Below are positions 48,935-57,607 of a stretch of 64,000 nucleotides of DNA, in pieces. Origin of the DNA: Enterobacter asburiae (GTDB lineage: Bacteria > Pseudomonadota > Gammaproteobacteria > Enterobacterales > Enterobacteriaceae); the NCBI RefSeq assembly GCF_007035645.1, contig NZ_AP019632.1, positions 930,001 to 994,000 of the forward strand. Direction: 5' to 3'. Position 1 is the first letter of the stretch, and every line of letters begins with the position of its first letter. The notes beneath the pieces are model-generated. The model was not told the origin of the DNA. It saw only the letters and a program-made list of their open reading frames with translations, and made no database searches. The position numbers were made by a program, and so were the translations under genes.

Positions 48935-49822
48935 ATGGATAAGCTTCGCAGCATGGAGACCTTTATTGCCGTGGTTGAAAGCGGCAGCTTTACCGGCGCG
49001 GCGGCACGGCTGGAGATGTCGGCGGTAATGGTGGGGAAATACGTTGCGCTGCTGGAATCACAGCTCGGTACCCGCCTGCTGGAGCGTAACACGCGGCGCC
49101 AGAGCCTGACCGACGCCGGGCGGGTCTATTTCGACGAGGCGAAGCGGGTGCTGGAGCAGGTCGCGATCGCCGAAAGCGCCGTGGAACGCCTGCGCGCCGC
49201 GCCGTCCGGCACCCTGCGCGTGACCGCACCCACCTCGTTTGGCGGCAGCGCGATCGCGCCGCTTACGGCCTCTTTTTTACAACGCTACCCGGAGGTGCGC
49301 ATCGAGCTGGATCTCACCAACCGGATGGTGGATCTGGTGGAGGAGGGTATCGATCTGGCCATTCGCATTGGCGACATTCACAACGACGATCTGGTGGCGA
49401 AATACCTCTGCCCTTACCGGATGGTGATCTGCGCCGCGCCGGACTACCTTGCGCACTACGGTACGCCGCAAACCCCTGCCGATCTGGTGGATCATCTCTG
49501 CTTATCCCACAGCGTGTGGACCGCGCGCAACGAGTGGCGGCTGCCGGGCGTCGAGGGCGAGGTGCGCTGGAAGCGGGATGCGGTCTTAAGATGCAACGAC
49601 GGTTACGGGCTGCGGATGGCCGCCAGAGCCGGGGCGGGACTGCTGCTGCAGCCGGAAGTGCTGGTGGCGGAAGATCTGGAAAGCGGCAGGCTGGTGCGGG
49701 TGCTGGAGGCGTATATTCCGGCGCCGAGACCCGTGCATTTGCTGTGGCGTCAGGATTTACGACCTCTCCCTAAGCTAACGGAATTTATCGCCCATATTCT
49801 GCTAAGATTGGGCACACTATAA
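48935..49822 (+). CDS. LysR-family regulator
   Basis: The 295-residue protein has the winged helix at about 4-62 (SFTGAAARLEMSAVMVGKYVALLE) and a C-terminal effector domain (about 90-290). It diverges from the SDR gene and is its likely regulator. The effector is unknown. Confidence 0.88.
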   Translation: MDKLRSMETFIAVVESGSFTGAAARLEMSAVMVGKYVALLESQLGTRLLERNTRRQSLTDAGRVYFDEAKRVLEQVAIAESAVERLRAAPSGTLRVTAPTSFGGSAIAPLTASFLQRYPEVRIELDLTNRMVDLVEEGIDLAIRIGDIHNDDLVAKYLCPYRMVICAAPDYLAHYGTPQTPADLVDHLCLSHSVWTARNEWRLPGVEGEVRWKRDAVLRCNDGYGLRMAARAGAGLLLQPEVLVAEDLESGRLVRVLEAYIPAPRPVHLLWRQDLRPLPKLTEFIAHILLRLGTL

Positions 49823-49842
49823 AAAAAGAAGGTATGCAAAGA

Positions 49843-51024
49843 ATGTCTGTGAATAAACTCGCCAGCAGCGCGCAGGGCCTGCAATCATCTGCCATCCGTG
49901 AATTGTTAAAACATAGCAAAATGGCCGGCGTCATTTCGCTGGGTGGGGGGATTCCTAACCCGGCCTTGTTCGATCACGAAGGGCTGAAAATTGCCGCTGA
50001 TGCCGTATTATCACAGCATTTTGGTGAGGCCTTTCAGTACGGTCTGACCGAAGGCGTACCGGGGCTGCGGGAAGAAATTCAGCGCATCTGCGAAGGGCGC
50101 GGGATCCGCTGCAAGGCGGATGATGTGCTCGTGACCTCCGGTTCACAGCAGTCCCTCGACGTGCTGGCGCGTGCATTAATTAACCCGGGCGATACCGTTG
50201 TGGTTGAGCGTCCAACCTATCTTGCTGCGCTGCAGGTATTTGGCCTGGCGCAGGCGAATTTTGAATCCGTTGGCACCGATGGCGACGGCATGAAGGTCGA
50301 CGAGCTTGAAGCGCTGGCGGCAAATAAAACCATCAAAGCGGTCTATATTGTTCCGACGTTTGGCAACCCTGGCGGGGTAACCCTTTCTGAGGCGCGCCGC
50401 AAACAGCTGGTGGAATTATCGAAGCGCTATGACTTCGTCATTATTGAAGACGATCCGTACAGCGAAATTAATTATACCGATGAAGTTTTCCGCCCGTTAA
50501 TTGCCCATGCCAAAGATATCGGCAACGAAGAGAACGTGGTGTATACCTCGACTTTCTCCAAAATTCTCGCTCCAGGAACCCGCGTGGGCTGGGTGCTGGT
50601 GCCGGAATGGCTGAAGCGCGCAGTAGTCAACCTCAAGCAAACCACCGACCTGCACACCAGCACGCTGTCGCAGTTGATGACGTATGAATACCTGAAAACC
50701 GGTCGCCTGCCCGATCAGATTAAAACGATCCGCGAAGCCTATCGCCAGAAATACCAGACGTTCGCAACCGAGCTGGAGGCCGAGCTGGGCGATGTGATGT
50801 CGTTCCACAAGCCGAAGGGCGGCATGTTCCTGTGGGCGAATATGAAAAATGGTAGTAATACCACCCGCTGGCTGGAAAAAACGTTAAGTAACGGCGTAGT
50901 ATTTGTGCCGGGCGAATTTTTCTACTGCAATGAGCCAGACCATTCAACGCTGCGTATGTCGTTTGTCACGCCAACGGATGAAGAGCTGAAGGAAGCGGTT
51001 CAACGCCTGAAAAAATCGCTGTAA
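49843..51024 (+). CDS. PLP-dependent aminotransferase (class I/II, LysN-like)
   Basis: The 393-residue fold type I enzyme has the SGSQQSLDVLARAL motif, the PTFGNPGG segment and the PLP lysine in TSTFSKILAPGTRVGW near residue 240. It resembles 2-aminoadipate and aromatic/branched-chain aminotransferases. I chose ATG 49843 since GAAGG is at a proper distance; ATG 49834 is possible. It reads in the same direction 20 bp after the LysR gene, so the two may be one transcript. Substrate is uncertain. Confidence 0.85.
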   Translation: MSVNKLASSAQGLQSSAIRELLKHSKMAGVISLGGGIPNPALFDHEGLKIAADAVLSQHFGEAFQYGLTEGVPGLREEIQRICEGRGIRCKADDVLVTSGSQQSLDVLARALINPGDTVVVERPTYLAALQVFGLAQANFESVGTDGDGMKVDELEALAANKTIKAVYIVPTFGNPGGVTLSEARRKQLVELSKRYDFVIIEDDPYSEINYTDEVFRPLIAHAKDIGNEENVVYTSTFSKILAPGTRVGWVLVPEWLKRAVVNLKQTTDLHTSTLSQLMTYEYLKTGRLPDQIKTIREAYRQKYQTFATELEAELGDVMSFHKPKGGMFLWANMKNGSNTTRWLEKTLSNGVVFVPGEFFYCNEPDHSTLRMSFVTPTDEELKEAVQRLKKSL

Positions 51025-51108
51025 AAGACCTGCGCATAATGGTTTTCCTGCCGTTATGCGCAATACGCGTTCAGGCGGCACGGGCCGCGATCGTCCATGG
51101 AGATCTCC

Positions 51109-51627
51109 ATGTTTGAATTTCTGTTCGGTGTCGTTACGCACACGCCCGCCTGGGTGTGGGTGCTGTTTATCTTCCTTATCTCTCGCGGCATTAAAGCCCG
51201 AAGGCCTGCCACCGTTACGCTGGAGAGGCTTGCCATCATTCCGGCAATATTTCTAATCTGGGATATCTACGATCTGGTGATCTACCGCAAGCTGACGCCC
51301 GGGACTGTCGCATTGTGGACGGCGGGGATCCTCGCCGGGGCCGCGCTGGGGTATATCCTGATTAAGCAGGCGGTTATCACCCGCGCAGATGCGCCGCGCA
51401 CCCTTTACCGCCAGGCAGACTACACCGCGCTGCCGTTTATGATGCTGGCGTTCGGCGTGAAGTATGTGCTGGGCGTGATGAGCGCGGTCTCTCCCCAGAC
51501 GATGCAGCAGCCCGCCATGAGCGCGCTGGCGATCGTCTCCGGCGGCGTGTTTGCCGGCGTGTTTCTCGGGAAATTTGCGCGTTACGTTGGGGTGTATAAC
51601 AGTGCCGCACCGCGCCCGGCGGAGTAA
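51109..51627 (+). CDS. Multi-span inner membrane protein of unknown function (DUF6622-like)
   Basis: The 172-residue protein has about five hydrophobic helices (TPAWVWVLFIFLIS, IPAIFLIWDIYDLVIY, ALWTAGILAGAALGYIL, LPFMMLAFGVKYVLG, ALAIVSGGVFAGVFLG). The start at 51109 is preceded by GGAG at a good distance; an ATG at 51097 is also in frame. It resembles uncharacterised membrane proteins of the DUF6622 type. Function is unknown. Confidence 0.7.
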   Translation: MFEFLFGVVTHTPAWVWVLFIFLISRGIKARRPATVTLERLAIIPAIFLIWDIYDLVIYRKLTPGTVALWTAGILAGAALGYILIKQAVITRADAPRTLYRQADYTALPFMMLAFGVKYVLGVMSAVSPQTMQQPAMSALAIVSGGVFAGVFLGKFARYVGVYNSAAPRPAE

Positions 51628-51629
51628 GG

Positions 51630-52049
51630 TTATTCTGTCGCGTGTGCCAGCGTGCGATCTGCAGCATCGCCGCTGAGTGCTCGCGTGACTTCATGGATCC
51701 GCCAGATTTTCCCTTCACGCAGCGCGGCAAACAGGTAAACCTCGATCTCTGCCTGACGACCATCAGGATACGTGACCGTCACGATATGCCGGTCAGCCAG
51801 AAGTTCGTCATGACAGGCTATCTCCACCACGGTAAAGGCGATTGCGCGGATCTGTGAGCTGACGTGGCTCAGATGCTGGACAAAACCCCGGTAGTCAAGC
51901 GCGTGACCGTCCGTAAACTGCTGGTAATCGGGCGTAAATACCTCTGCCGGATCGATATCGCCGTTGAATAAGCGGGTTAACAGGCAGGCCATCTTTTCGC
52001 GCTGCGCGGCGTTGTCGGCGTGGGATATCAGGGACGTGATAATGCTCAT
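51630..52049 (-). CDS. NTF2-like/SnoaL-family protein
   Basis: The 139-residue protein has the alpha+beta cone pattern of the nuclear transport factor 2 superfamily (TRLFNGDIDPAEVFTPDYQQFTDG and REGKIWRIHEVTRAL). Members are small ligand-binding or isomerase-like proteins; no reaction can be assigned. It diverges from the AraC gene, which is likely its regulator. Confidence 0.7.
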   Translation of the reverse strand: MSIITSLISHADNAAQREKMACLLTRLFNGDIDPAEVFTPDYQQFTDGHALDYRGFVQHLSHVSSQIRAIAFTVVEIACHDELLADRHIVTVTYPDGRQAEIEVYLFAALREGKIWRIHEVTRALSGDAADRTLAHATE

Positions 52050-52146
52050 GCGGGCTCCTTATGTGGTTGAATCACCATTATCCTTGACAGCAGAAGTCGC
52101 AGTTTCTCTAATATGCCGAAGAATAACGATTTTCGGTCAAAATGAT

Positions 52147-52878
52147 ATGGTCAGTGTTGAAACGCTCCTTCATCCCGGCGGGTACCGAACGCCCCGGCAC
52201 AGTCATCGCACCGGCCAGCTGTGGCGCATTGCAACGGGGCTGCTGGTCATTGAGACGCAGCAGGCGCGATCGGTCGTACCGGCAAAACACATCGGCTGGA
52301 TCCCTCCGGATCGGCAGCACGCCGCTTTTTCCGAAAGTGCGGTAGAAGGCTGCGCTATCTTTCTTGATCCCGCCGTGTGCGCAATGCTTCCCGATGCGCC
52401 CGCGCTGTTCGAGCCCGACGATCTCACCCATGCACTGTTTTCCCGTTTATGCGATGCAGAGAGCGAGTACGATCCGCGAAAGCTTACTTTGCTGCTGGAT
52501 GAGCTTGCCCTGACGCCCCAGGCTCGCTTTTCTCTGCCCGTGCCGACGGATCCGCGTCTGAAGAACGTGGTCAGCCATTTGCTGCAGTGTGTCGATGATA
52601 ACCAGACGGTCGAGAGCCATGCTATTCATGCTGGGATGAGCGTGCGTACGTTCAACCGTCGGTTTAGCGCCCAGACCGGAATGAACTTTGTTAACTGGCG
52701 GCAGCTGGCTCGCGTCATGCGGGCAATGGAGTGGCTGGCGGCGGGGAAGCCGGTAGGGTGGATTGCGCTGTCCTGCGGCTACAGCAGCGTCAGCGCATTT
52801 ATTGAGGTTTTCAGAGCATGGACAGGTAAAACGCCGGGGCAGTGGGTGATTAAAGAAGGCCTTTTTGGGCGAAGGTAA
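52147..52878 (+). CDS. AraC-family regulator
   Basis: The 243-residue protein has an N-terminal cupin ([25 protein letters not shown]) and an AraC HTH at about 145-243 ([33 protein letters not shown]). The start at 52147 is the first reasonable ATG; the frame is open to 51964. Its end overlaps nudI by 29 bp on the other strand. It diverges from the NTF2-like gene. Confidence 0.83.
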   Translation: MVSVETLLHPGGYRTPRHSHRTGQLWRIATGLLVIETQQARSVVPAKHIGWIPPDRQHAAFSESAVEGCAIFLDPAVCAMLPDAPALFEPDDLTHALFSRLCDAESEYDPRKLTLLLDELALTPQARFSLPVPTDPRLKNVVSHLLQCVDDNQTVESHAIHAGMSVRTFNRRFSAQTGMNFVNWRQLARVMRAMEWLAAGKPVGWIALSCGYSSVSAFIEVFRAWTGKTPGQWVIKEGLFGRR

Positions 52879-53275
52879 TGCGCGTGGCTGCGTTGAGATC
52901 CAGCTCTTTTAACGACTCCGGATTAACCCAGGCGATCTCCTGAAACTCTTCATTAAACGTGACTTCCCGGTTGGCGCTGATGCAGTCGAAGATCAGATAG
53001 ATCATGTAAATCTCCTCTGTAGTGCCATCGGCGTAGGTTTTCACCCTGATGTCATCGCGAAAAGCCCATGGCGTAACCGAGACAATCTCCAGCGCTTCGC
53101 CCAGCTCTTCGCGGATCTCACGGCGCAACGCCTGTTCCATGGTTTCGCCCGGCTCCATTCCACCGCCGGAGAGAGCCCACTGGCCGGGGAACACGCCGCG
53201 ATCGTCGGCCATTTTACACAGGAGGTAGGCACCGTCATTCTGGATGATGGGGCAGACAATGGTTCGTTGGCGCAT
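52850..53275 (-). CDS. nudI: Nucleoside triphosphatase NudI
   Basis: The 141-residue Nudix hydrolase has the Nudix box from GGGMEPGE to REIREELGE (near residues 37-59). The length and N-terminus [17 protein letters not shown] match E. coli NudI, which hydrolyses pyrimidine deoxynucleoside triphosphates. It is in a different neighbourhood from E. coli, where it lies by the arn genes. Confidence 0.92.
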   Translation of the reverse strand: MRQRTIVCPIIQNDGAYLLCKMADDRGVFPGQWALSGGGMEPGETMEQALRREIREELGEALEIVSVTPWAFRDDIRVKTYADGTTEEIYMIYLIFDCISANREVTFNEEFQEIAWVNPESLKELDLNAATRITFAQKGLL

Positions 53276-53319
53276 GATTTCTTCCTGAAAAATTATTAAT
53301 AGGTGAAGTGTTTACCGAA

Positions 53320-53667
53320 TCAGGCTACATCCGGCTGGCCAGATTTTCGCTTAGCCATGACGTCCGCAACGGTCTTTATACGGCTTAGCTCCTCCTGCGT
53401 CCTGGGATTGGATTGCGCTTCCCAGATATCGACGTTCAGCTGTAAGTTAAGCCAAAATTCAATCGTGGTATCAAAGGCTTTTGCCAGTTTGATCGCCATA
53501 TCGGCAGTCAGCTTGCGATTATTATTGACCAGCGCGCTGATGGTGTTGCGGTGAACATTGAGCATCTCCGCCAGATCGCTGATTTTCAGATTGAGCGGTT
53601 CAAGATACTCATACTGCAACACGTCGCCCGGCGTGGTGGGTTTGCGGAGTGCCTGTTGAAGTGTCAT
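53320..53667 (-). CDS. higA: HigA-type antitoxin (XRE family)
   Basis: The 115-residue protein has an XRE helix-turn-helix at about 28-80 (ISDLAEMLNVHRNTISALVNN and FWLNLQ). Together with the toxin gene upstream this is the reversed toxin-first order of higBA. HigA binds HigB and represses the operon. A 10-bp gap separates the two. Confidence 0.88.
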   Translation of the reverse strand: MTLQQALRKPTTPGDVLQYEYLEPLNLKISDLAEMLNVHRNTISALVNNNRKLTADMAIKLAKAFDTTIEFWLNLQLNVDIWEAQSNPRTQEELSRIKTVADVMAKRKSGQPDVA

Positions 53668-53677
53668 AGGTGATGCC

Positions 53678-53977
53678 TCACTTGTGTTGCGTGTACTTGT
53701 GTGGAGAGAGGTAGAGATCTTCTGCTTTACCCTCTGTCCAGCGAAATACGAGCCTGTATTGCCTGTTTACCCGGATTGAGGAATATCCCTTCAGCGGAGG
53801 ATTCAATGCTTCATACATATTGCCCGGTGGCGATCGCAAATCCCTGTGCGAGGTTGCTGCCCTGATGATATCGAGCTTTCTCGCAAGCGCTGTTTCCAGA
53901 TTTGCAGGAATAACATTGCTCGATCTGCCGTAAAGAAAAAAATCCTCAAGCCATTGATCCCGAAAATAACTAATCAT
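53678..53977 (-). CDS. higB: HigB-type toxin (RelE superfamily)
   Basis: The 99-residue protein has the RelE/HigB core, with PLKGYSSIRVNRQYRLVFRW near residues 60-80; the pattern of basic residues fits ribosome-dependent mRNA cleavage. It is the first gene of the pair. The region upstream (53978-54150) shows no obvious direct operator by eye. Confidence 0.88.
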   Translation of the reverse strand: MISYFRDQWLEDFFLYGRSSNVIPANLETALARKLDIIRAATSHRDLRSPPGNMYEALNPPLKGYSSIRVNRQYRLVFRWTEGKAEDLYLSPHKYTQHK

Positions 53978-54153
53978 AATGGTGCTGAGCTCCAGTCCTT
54001 GAAGCTGATTGAATAGTAATGCACTCCTGCACAGTGCGCAAGTGCGTTTTTGTCTGCGGTTAATATTACCTTGGCGATTGCTGAAGGGAAGTGGGATGCA
54101 TGACTAAAGATTAATATTTCGAGGTAGGTTCCAGTTCTGACGTGCGGTTAAAT

Positions 54154-54222
54154 ACCCGGCGGCGCTGCGCTTGCAAGGGCCTCCGGGTATGTAGGCCGGG
54201 TAAGGCGGAGCCGCCACCCGGC
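54154..54222. repeat. BIME with two REP units
   Basis: REP units ACCCGG...CCGGGT (54154-54188) and GCCGGGT...ACCCGGC (54195-54222) lie 7 bp beyond the bapD 3' end and probably cap the transcript. The rest of the higB-bap gap shows nothing else. Confidence 0.83.
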
Positions 54223-54228
54223 GATTGA

Positions 54229-55428
54229 CTATCGCTCCCTCAGCGCCTCTTTCGCCCGGTTAAACGGCTTGATCAGATAATCCAGCACCGTTTTCTCGCC
54301 GGTCTTAATGTCCACCGTCGCAATCATCCCCGGCACAATCGAGAAGTGCCTGCCGGCCTTATTCACCAGGTAATCCTGGCTGGTGCGGATAAACACCCGG
54401 TAATAGAACACCTCCGGCTTGGCCTCGTCCTGGATGGTGTCCGGAGAGATCGTTTCGACGACCCCGTGCAGGCCGCCGTAAATGGCGTAATCGTAGGCGG
54501 TGATTTTAACCAGCGCCTCCTGGTTCGGGTGGATAAAGGCGATATCGCGCGGCGACAGGCGGGTTTCGATCAGCAGGTGATCGTCCACCGGCACAATCTC
54601 CATCAGCTCGCCGTTGGGCGGGATCACGCCGCCGATGGTGGTGACCTTGATGTTTTTCACGATCCCGCGCACCGGGGATTTTACCGTCAGACGGGTGACG
54701 GAATCCTGGCGGCCTTTGAGGATCGCCGAAACCATATCCACCTCGGCGTTGGCCTTGGATAACGCCTCGCGCGCCTGAACGTAATACTGCGAACGTACGT
54801 CGGTGAGCTTCAGCTCCAGATCGCTTTTCTGCCGCTGCAGGCGCAGCACCTCCACGTGGCTGGCGGCGCCGGTTTTGACCAGCCGCTGGGTGATGGCCAG
54901 CTCCTTATTGGCGAGATCTAACGCGGCGCGCAGCTCCCGCTGGGTGTCCTCCAGCTGCGCGCGGCGGGAGTTGTAGAGTCGCGTTTCGTCAGCAATCAGA
55001 TCCGGCCACTTTGCCAGCGAAGGGGGGAACTTCAGCGGGAGATCGTTCACCTCGGCGTACAGTCGGGCGCTGGAGGCCAGTGAAGCCCGGTAGCGCGCCG
55101 CGCTTTCGCCGACGTTCGATTCGGAACGCGTCGGATCGAGCCGCGCCAGCACCTGCCCGGCCTGCACCTGATCGCCCTCGTGGACGTTCAGCTCGGTGAG
55201 GATCCCGCCGTCGAGAGACTGCAAGACCTGCTCGCGCGAGCTGGGGATCACTTTACCCGAGCCGGTTGATACCTCATCCAGCACGCCAAACCACGCCCAG
55301 ACGCCCAGCACCACAAACATCAGCAGCGAGAAGATCACGATCCGACGCGCGCCGGTGTAGCCGCTTTCGGAGTCGAGGGCGTTATCCAGATCGTCCATTG
55401 CCGCCACGTCACGCTGACTGATTTTCAT
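54229..55428 (-). CDS. bapD: Type I secretion membrane fusion protein (HlyD family)
   Basis: The 399-residue adaptor has one membrane helix (about 31-50), lipoyl-type halves (SLDGGILTELNVHEGD and SPVRGIVKNIKV) around a long coiled coil (about 95-260). It bridges the inner-membrane ABC exporter to the TolC-like channel. It is last in the adhesin operon, and its start overlaps the ATPase gene by 20 bp. Gene order adhesin, channel, ATPase, adaptor is that of Salmonella bapABCD. Confidence 0.85.
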   Translation of the reverse strand: MKISQRDVAAMDDLDNALDSESGYTGARRIVIFSLLMFVVLGVWAWFGVLDEVSTGSGKVIPSSREQVLQSLDGGILTELNVHEGDQVQAGQVLARLDPTRSESNVGESAARYRASLASSARLYAEVNDLPLKFPPSLAKWPDLIADETRLYNSRRAQLEDTQRELRAALDLANKELAITQRLVKTGAASHVEVLRLQRQKSDLELKLTDVRSQYYVQAREALSKANAEVDMVSAILKGRQDSVTRLTVKSPVRGIVKNIKVTTIGGVIPPNGELMEIVPVDDHLLIETRLSPRDIAFIHPNQEALVKITAYDYAIYGGLHGVVETISPDTIQDEAKPEVFYYRVFIRTSQDYLVNKAGRHFSIVPGMIATVDIKTGEKTVLDYLIKPFNRAKEALRER

Positions 55429-57607
55429 TTTTCCACTCCCGTCCGGTTGCTGCCTGCTGCTGTTGCTGCTGCATACGGCTGTTGTTCAGCGCCTGGGCTT
55501 TTGGCGCATCCATCACCAGCATCCCCTCTTTTAACACCACGACGCGCTCCACCAGTTCCAGCACCGGTACGCGATGCGTGGCGACAATCAGGGTGCGATG
55601 CCCGAGCCAGTCGCCCAGACGCTGGATGAATTCCCGCTCGGTGTGCTCGTCCAGCGAGGCGGTGGGTTCATCCATCAGCACAATATTCGGATCGCGCAGC
55701 AGCATTCGCGCCAGCAGAATCGACTGGCGTTGCCCGCCGGATAATCCCACGCCGTTTTCCATGATCGGGTAGTCCAGCCCCTTGGGCAGCTTCTGCACGA
55801 AGCCTGCCGCGCCGGTCAGCTCCAGCGCCTCGAAAATCTCTTCGTCGGTGGCGCGCGGCATGCCGAGGGTGATGTTTTCGCGCAGGGTGCCGTAAAACAG
55901 ACGGGCGTTCTGGGTCATAAAGCCGACGTTGCGCCGGACGTCGGCGACGTCGAGATGCGGCAGGCTGAAGTTATCAAGCCGCAGCTCGCCGGCCGCCAGA
56001 TCCATCCCGCCCGCCATGGCCTGCAGCAGGGTCGATTTGCCCGCGCCGTTGCGCCCGAGGATCGCCACTTTTTCTCCCGGCATGATCTCCAGCCGGTTAA
56101 TGCGCAGCGCCATGCGCGGATCGTCCGGCTGATAGCGAAACTGCGCCTGCTCGAAGAGGTAATGACCGCGCAGCACGTCCTGGCGGATCGGCGTCTCCTC
56201 GCGCTGATTTTCGGTGGGAAGCTGCATGATGCTGTCCAGCCCTTCTTTTGCCGCTTTGACCTGCTGCCAGCGCGCCAGCACGCCGCACAGCGTCGCCATC
56301 GGGGCGATCATGCGGGAGGCCAGCATCGACGCGGCGACCACCGAACCGGTGGTCAGGGTGCCGTCGATCACCATCGGGGCGCCGACCACAATCACCCCGG
56401 CGTAGACCAGGCTCTGAATGGTCATCCCCCAGCTAATCAGGTTCTGCGTCAGCTCGCGGGTGCGCAGGCCGGATTCTGCGGTGATCTGGATATAGCTGTT
56501 CCACTGCTGCAAAAAGCGGTTTTCCGCCTGCATCAGCTTGATGTCCTCCAGCCCCTGCACGCTCTCCACCAGCACCGCGTTGCGCAGGGTCGATTCATGA
56601 GCCGACTGCTTTGCCAGCTCCGCCAGCTTCTTCTGCAGCAGCAGGCCGGGCAGGACCATGATCACCGCCGCGACCGGGGCGATCCACGCCAGCTGCGGGG
56701 CGATGATCGCCAGCACCACCACGAACAGGAGAAAGAACGGCAGGTCGACAATGGTCGAAATGGTGGACGAGGTCACCATCTCGCGGATCTGCTCCAGCTC
56801 GCGCAGCTGAGAGATAAAGCTGCCGGTGGAGCGGGGGATCGCGCTGTTGCGCAGCCGCAGCGCGTGGCCGAAGACGCGATCCGAAACGCGCATGTCCGAG
56901 CGCTTGCCGAGCAGATCCATAATGTGCCCGCGCGTCACGCGCAGCACAAAGCCAAACAGGGTGGCAATCAGCACCCCGATGGTCAGGACGTAAAGCGTCG
57001 GGTAGGACTGCGCGGGGATCACCCGGTCATAGACCTGCATGGAAAAGACGATCCCGGAGAGCGACAGCACGTTGATAAAGAGGGCGGCCAGCATGACCCA
57101 GCTGTAGGGGCGCAGGTCGCGCATCACCAGCCGGTAGAGCCAGTCCGGACGGTATTTTGAGATATAGGCATCCACGCGGCTGTCCTTCAGCGCGGCGAGT
57201 GGACGCAGGGCAATGACGTGGCGGATAGCGGGCAGCATCGCCGTCATCGACAGCCGGTTGGTGTAGGTGTCATCGTCGAAGAAGCTGATCTCCAGCGTAT
57301 CGTCCCCGTCGAAATGCTCGATCACGCCGATCCTGCCGTCATGCATCGCCACTACCACCGGCAGACGCCAGCTGTTGATCGCCTGCCGATCGTCGGTAAG
57401 GAGCTGAAACGACAGCCCCGCTTCGCGGGCCAGCTGGGTGAGGGCGGGCACCATCGGTTTGCCTTTCAGCCACGGCGCGCCTGCGATCAGCGCGCCGGGG
57501 GAGCAGGCCACGCGGTAGCGCGTGGCGACAAAACCGAAGGCCTGCGCCCACTGCGCCAGCGCCTCATCCGTCATCGTTTCGCCCTGCGGGATTTCGCGTT
57601 GCTTCAT
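55409..57607 (-). CDS. bapC: Type I secretion ABC transporter (permease-ATPase)
   Basis: The 732-residue protein has an N-terminal C39-like domain without a catalytic cysteine in the expected position (about 1-130), a six-helix membrane domain (about 170-440) and a nucleotide-binding domain with GRNGAGKST, LSGGQRQ and IVLMDEPTA. It exports the adhesin from its C-terminal signal. The C-terminus has a run of six glutamines (about residues 713-718) before ATGREW, uncommon in the family. It overlaps bapB by 4 bp. Confidence 0.87.
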   Translation of the reverse strand: MKQREIPQGETMTDEALAQWAQAFGFVATRYRVACSPGALIAGAPWLKGKPMVPALTQLAREAGLSFQLLTDDRQAINSWRLPVVVAMHDGRIGVIEHFDGDDTLEISFFDDDTYTNRLSMTAMLPAIRHVIALRPLAALKDSRVDAYISKYRPDWLYRLVMRDLRPYSWVMLAALFINVLSLSGIVFSMQVYDRVIPAQSYPTLYVLTIGVLIATLFGFVLRVTRGHIMDLLGKRSDMRVSDRVFGHALRLRNSAIPRSTGSFISQLRELEQIREMVTSSTISTIVDLPFFLLFVVVLAIIAPQLAWIAPVAAVIMVLPGLLLQKKLAELAKQSAHESTLRNAVLVESVQGLEDIKLMQAENRFLQQWNSYIQITAESGLRTRELTQNLISWGMTIQSLVYAGVIVVGAPMVIDGTLTTGSVVAASMLASRMIAPMATLCGVLARWQQVKAAKEGLDSIMQLPTENQREETPIRQDVLRGHYLFEQAQFRYQPDDPRMALRINRLEIMPGEKVAILGRNGAGKSTLLQAMAGGMDLAAGELRLDNFSLPHLDVADVRRNVGFMTQNARLFYGTLRENITLGMPRATDEEIFEALELTGAAGFVQKLPKGLDYPIMENGVGLSGGQRQSILLARMLLRDPNIVLMDEPTASLDEHTEREFIQRLGDWLGHRTLIVATHRVPVLELVERVVVLKEGMLVMDAPKAQALNNSRMQQQQQQAATGREWKNENQSA

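Noticed and set aside
55440..55480. CTG/TTG run as a microsatellite
   Set aside because: It codes for a short glutamine run at the end of the secretion ATPase and is too short and mixed to be a slippage element.
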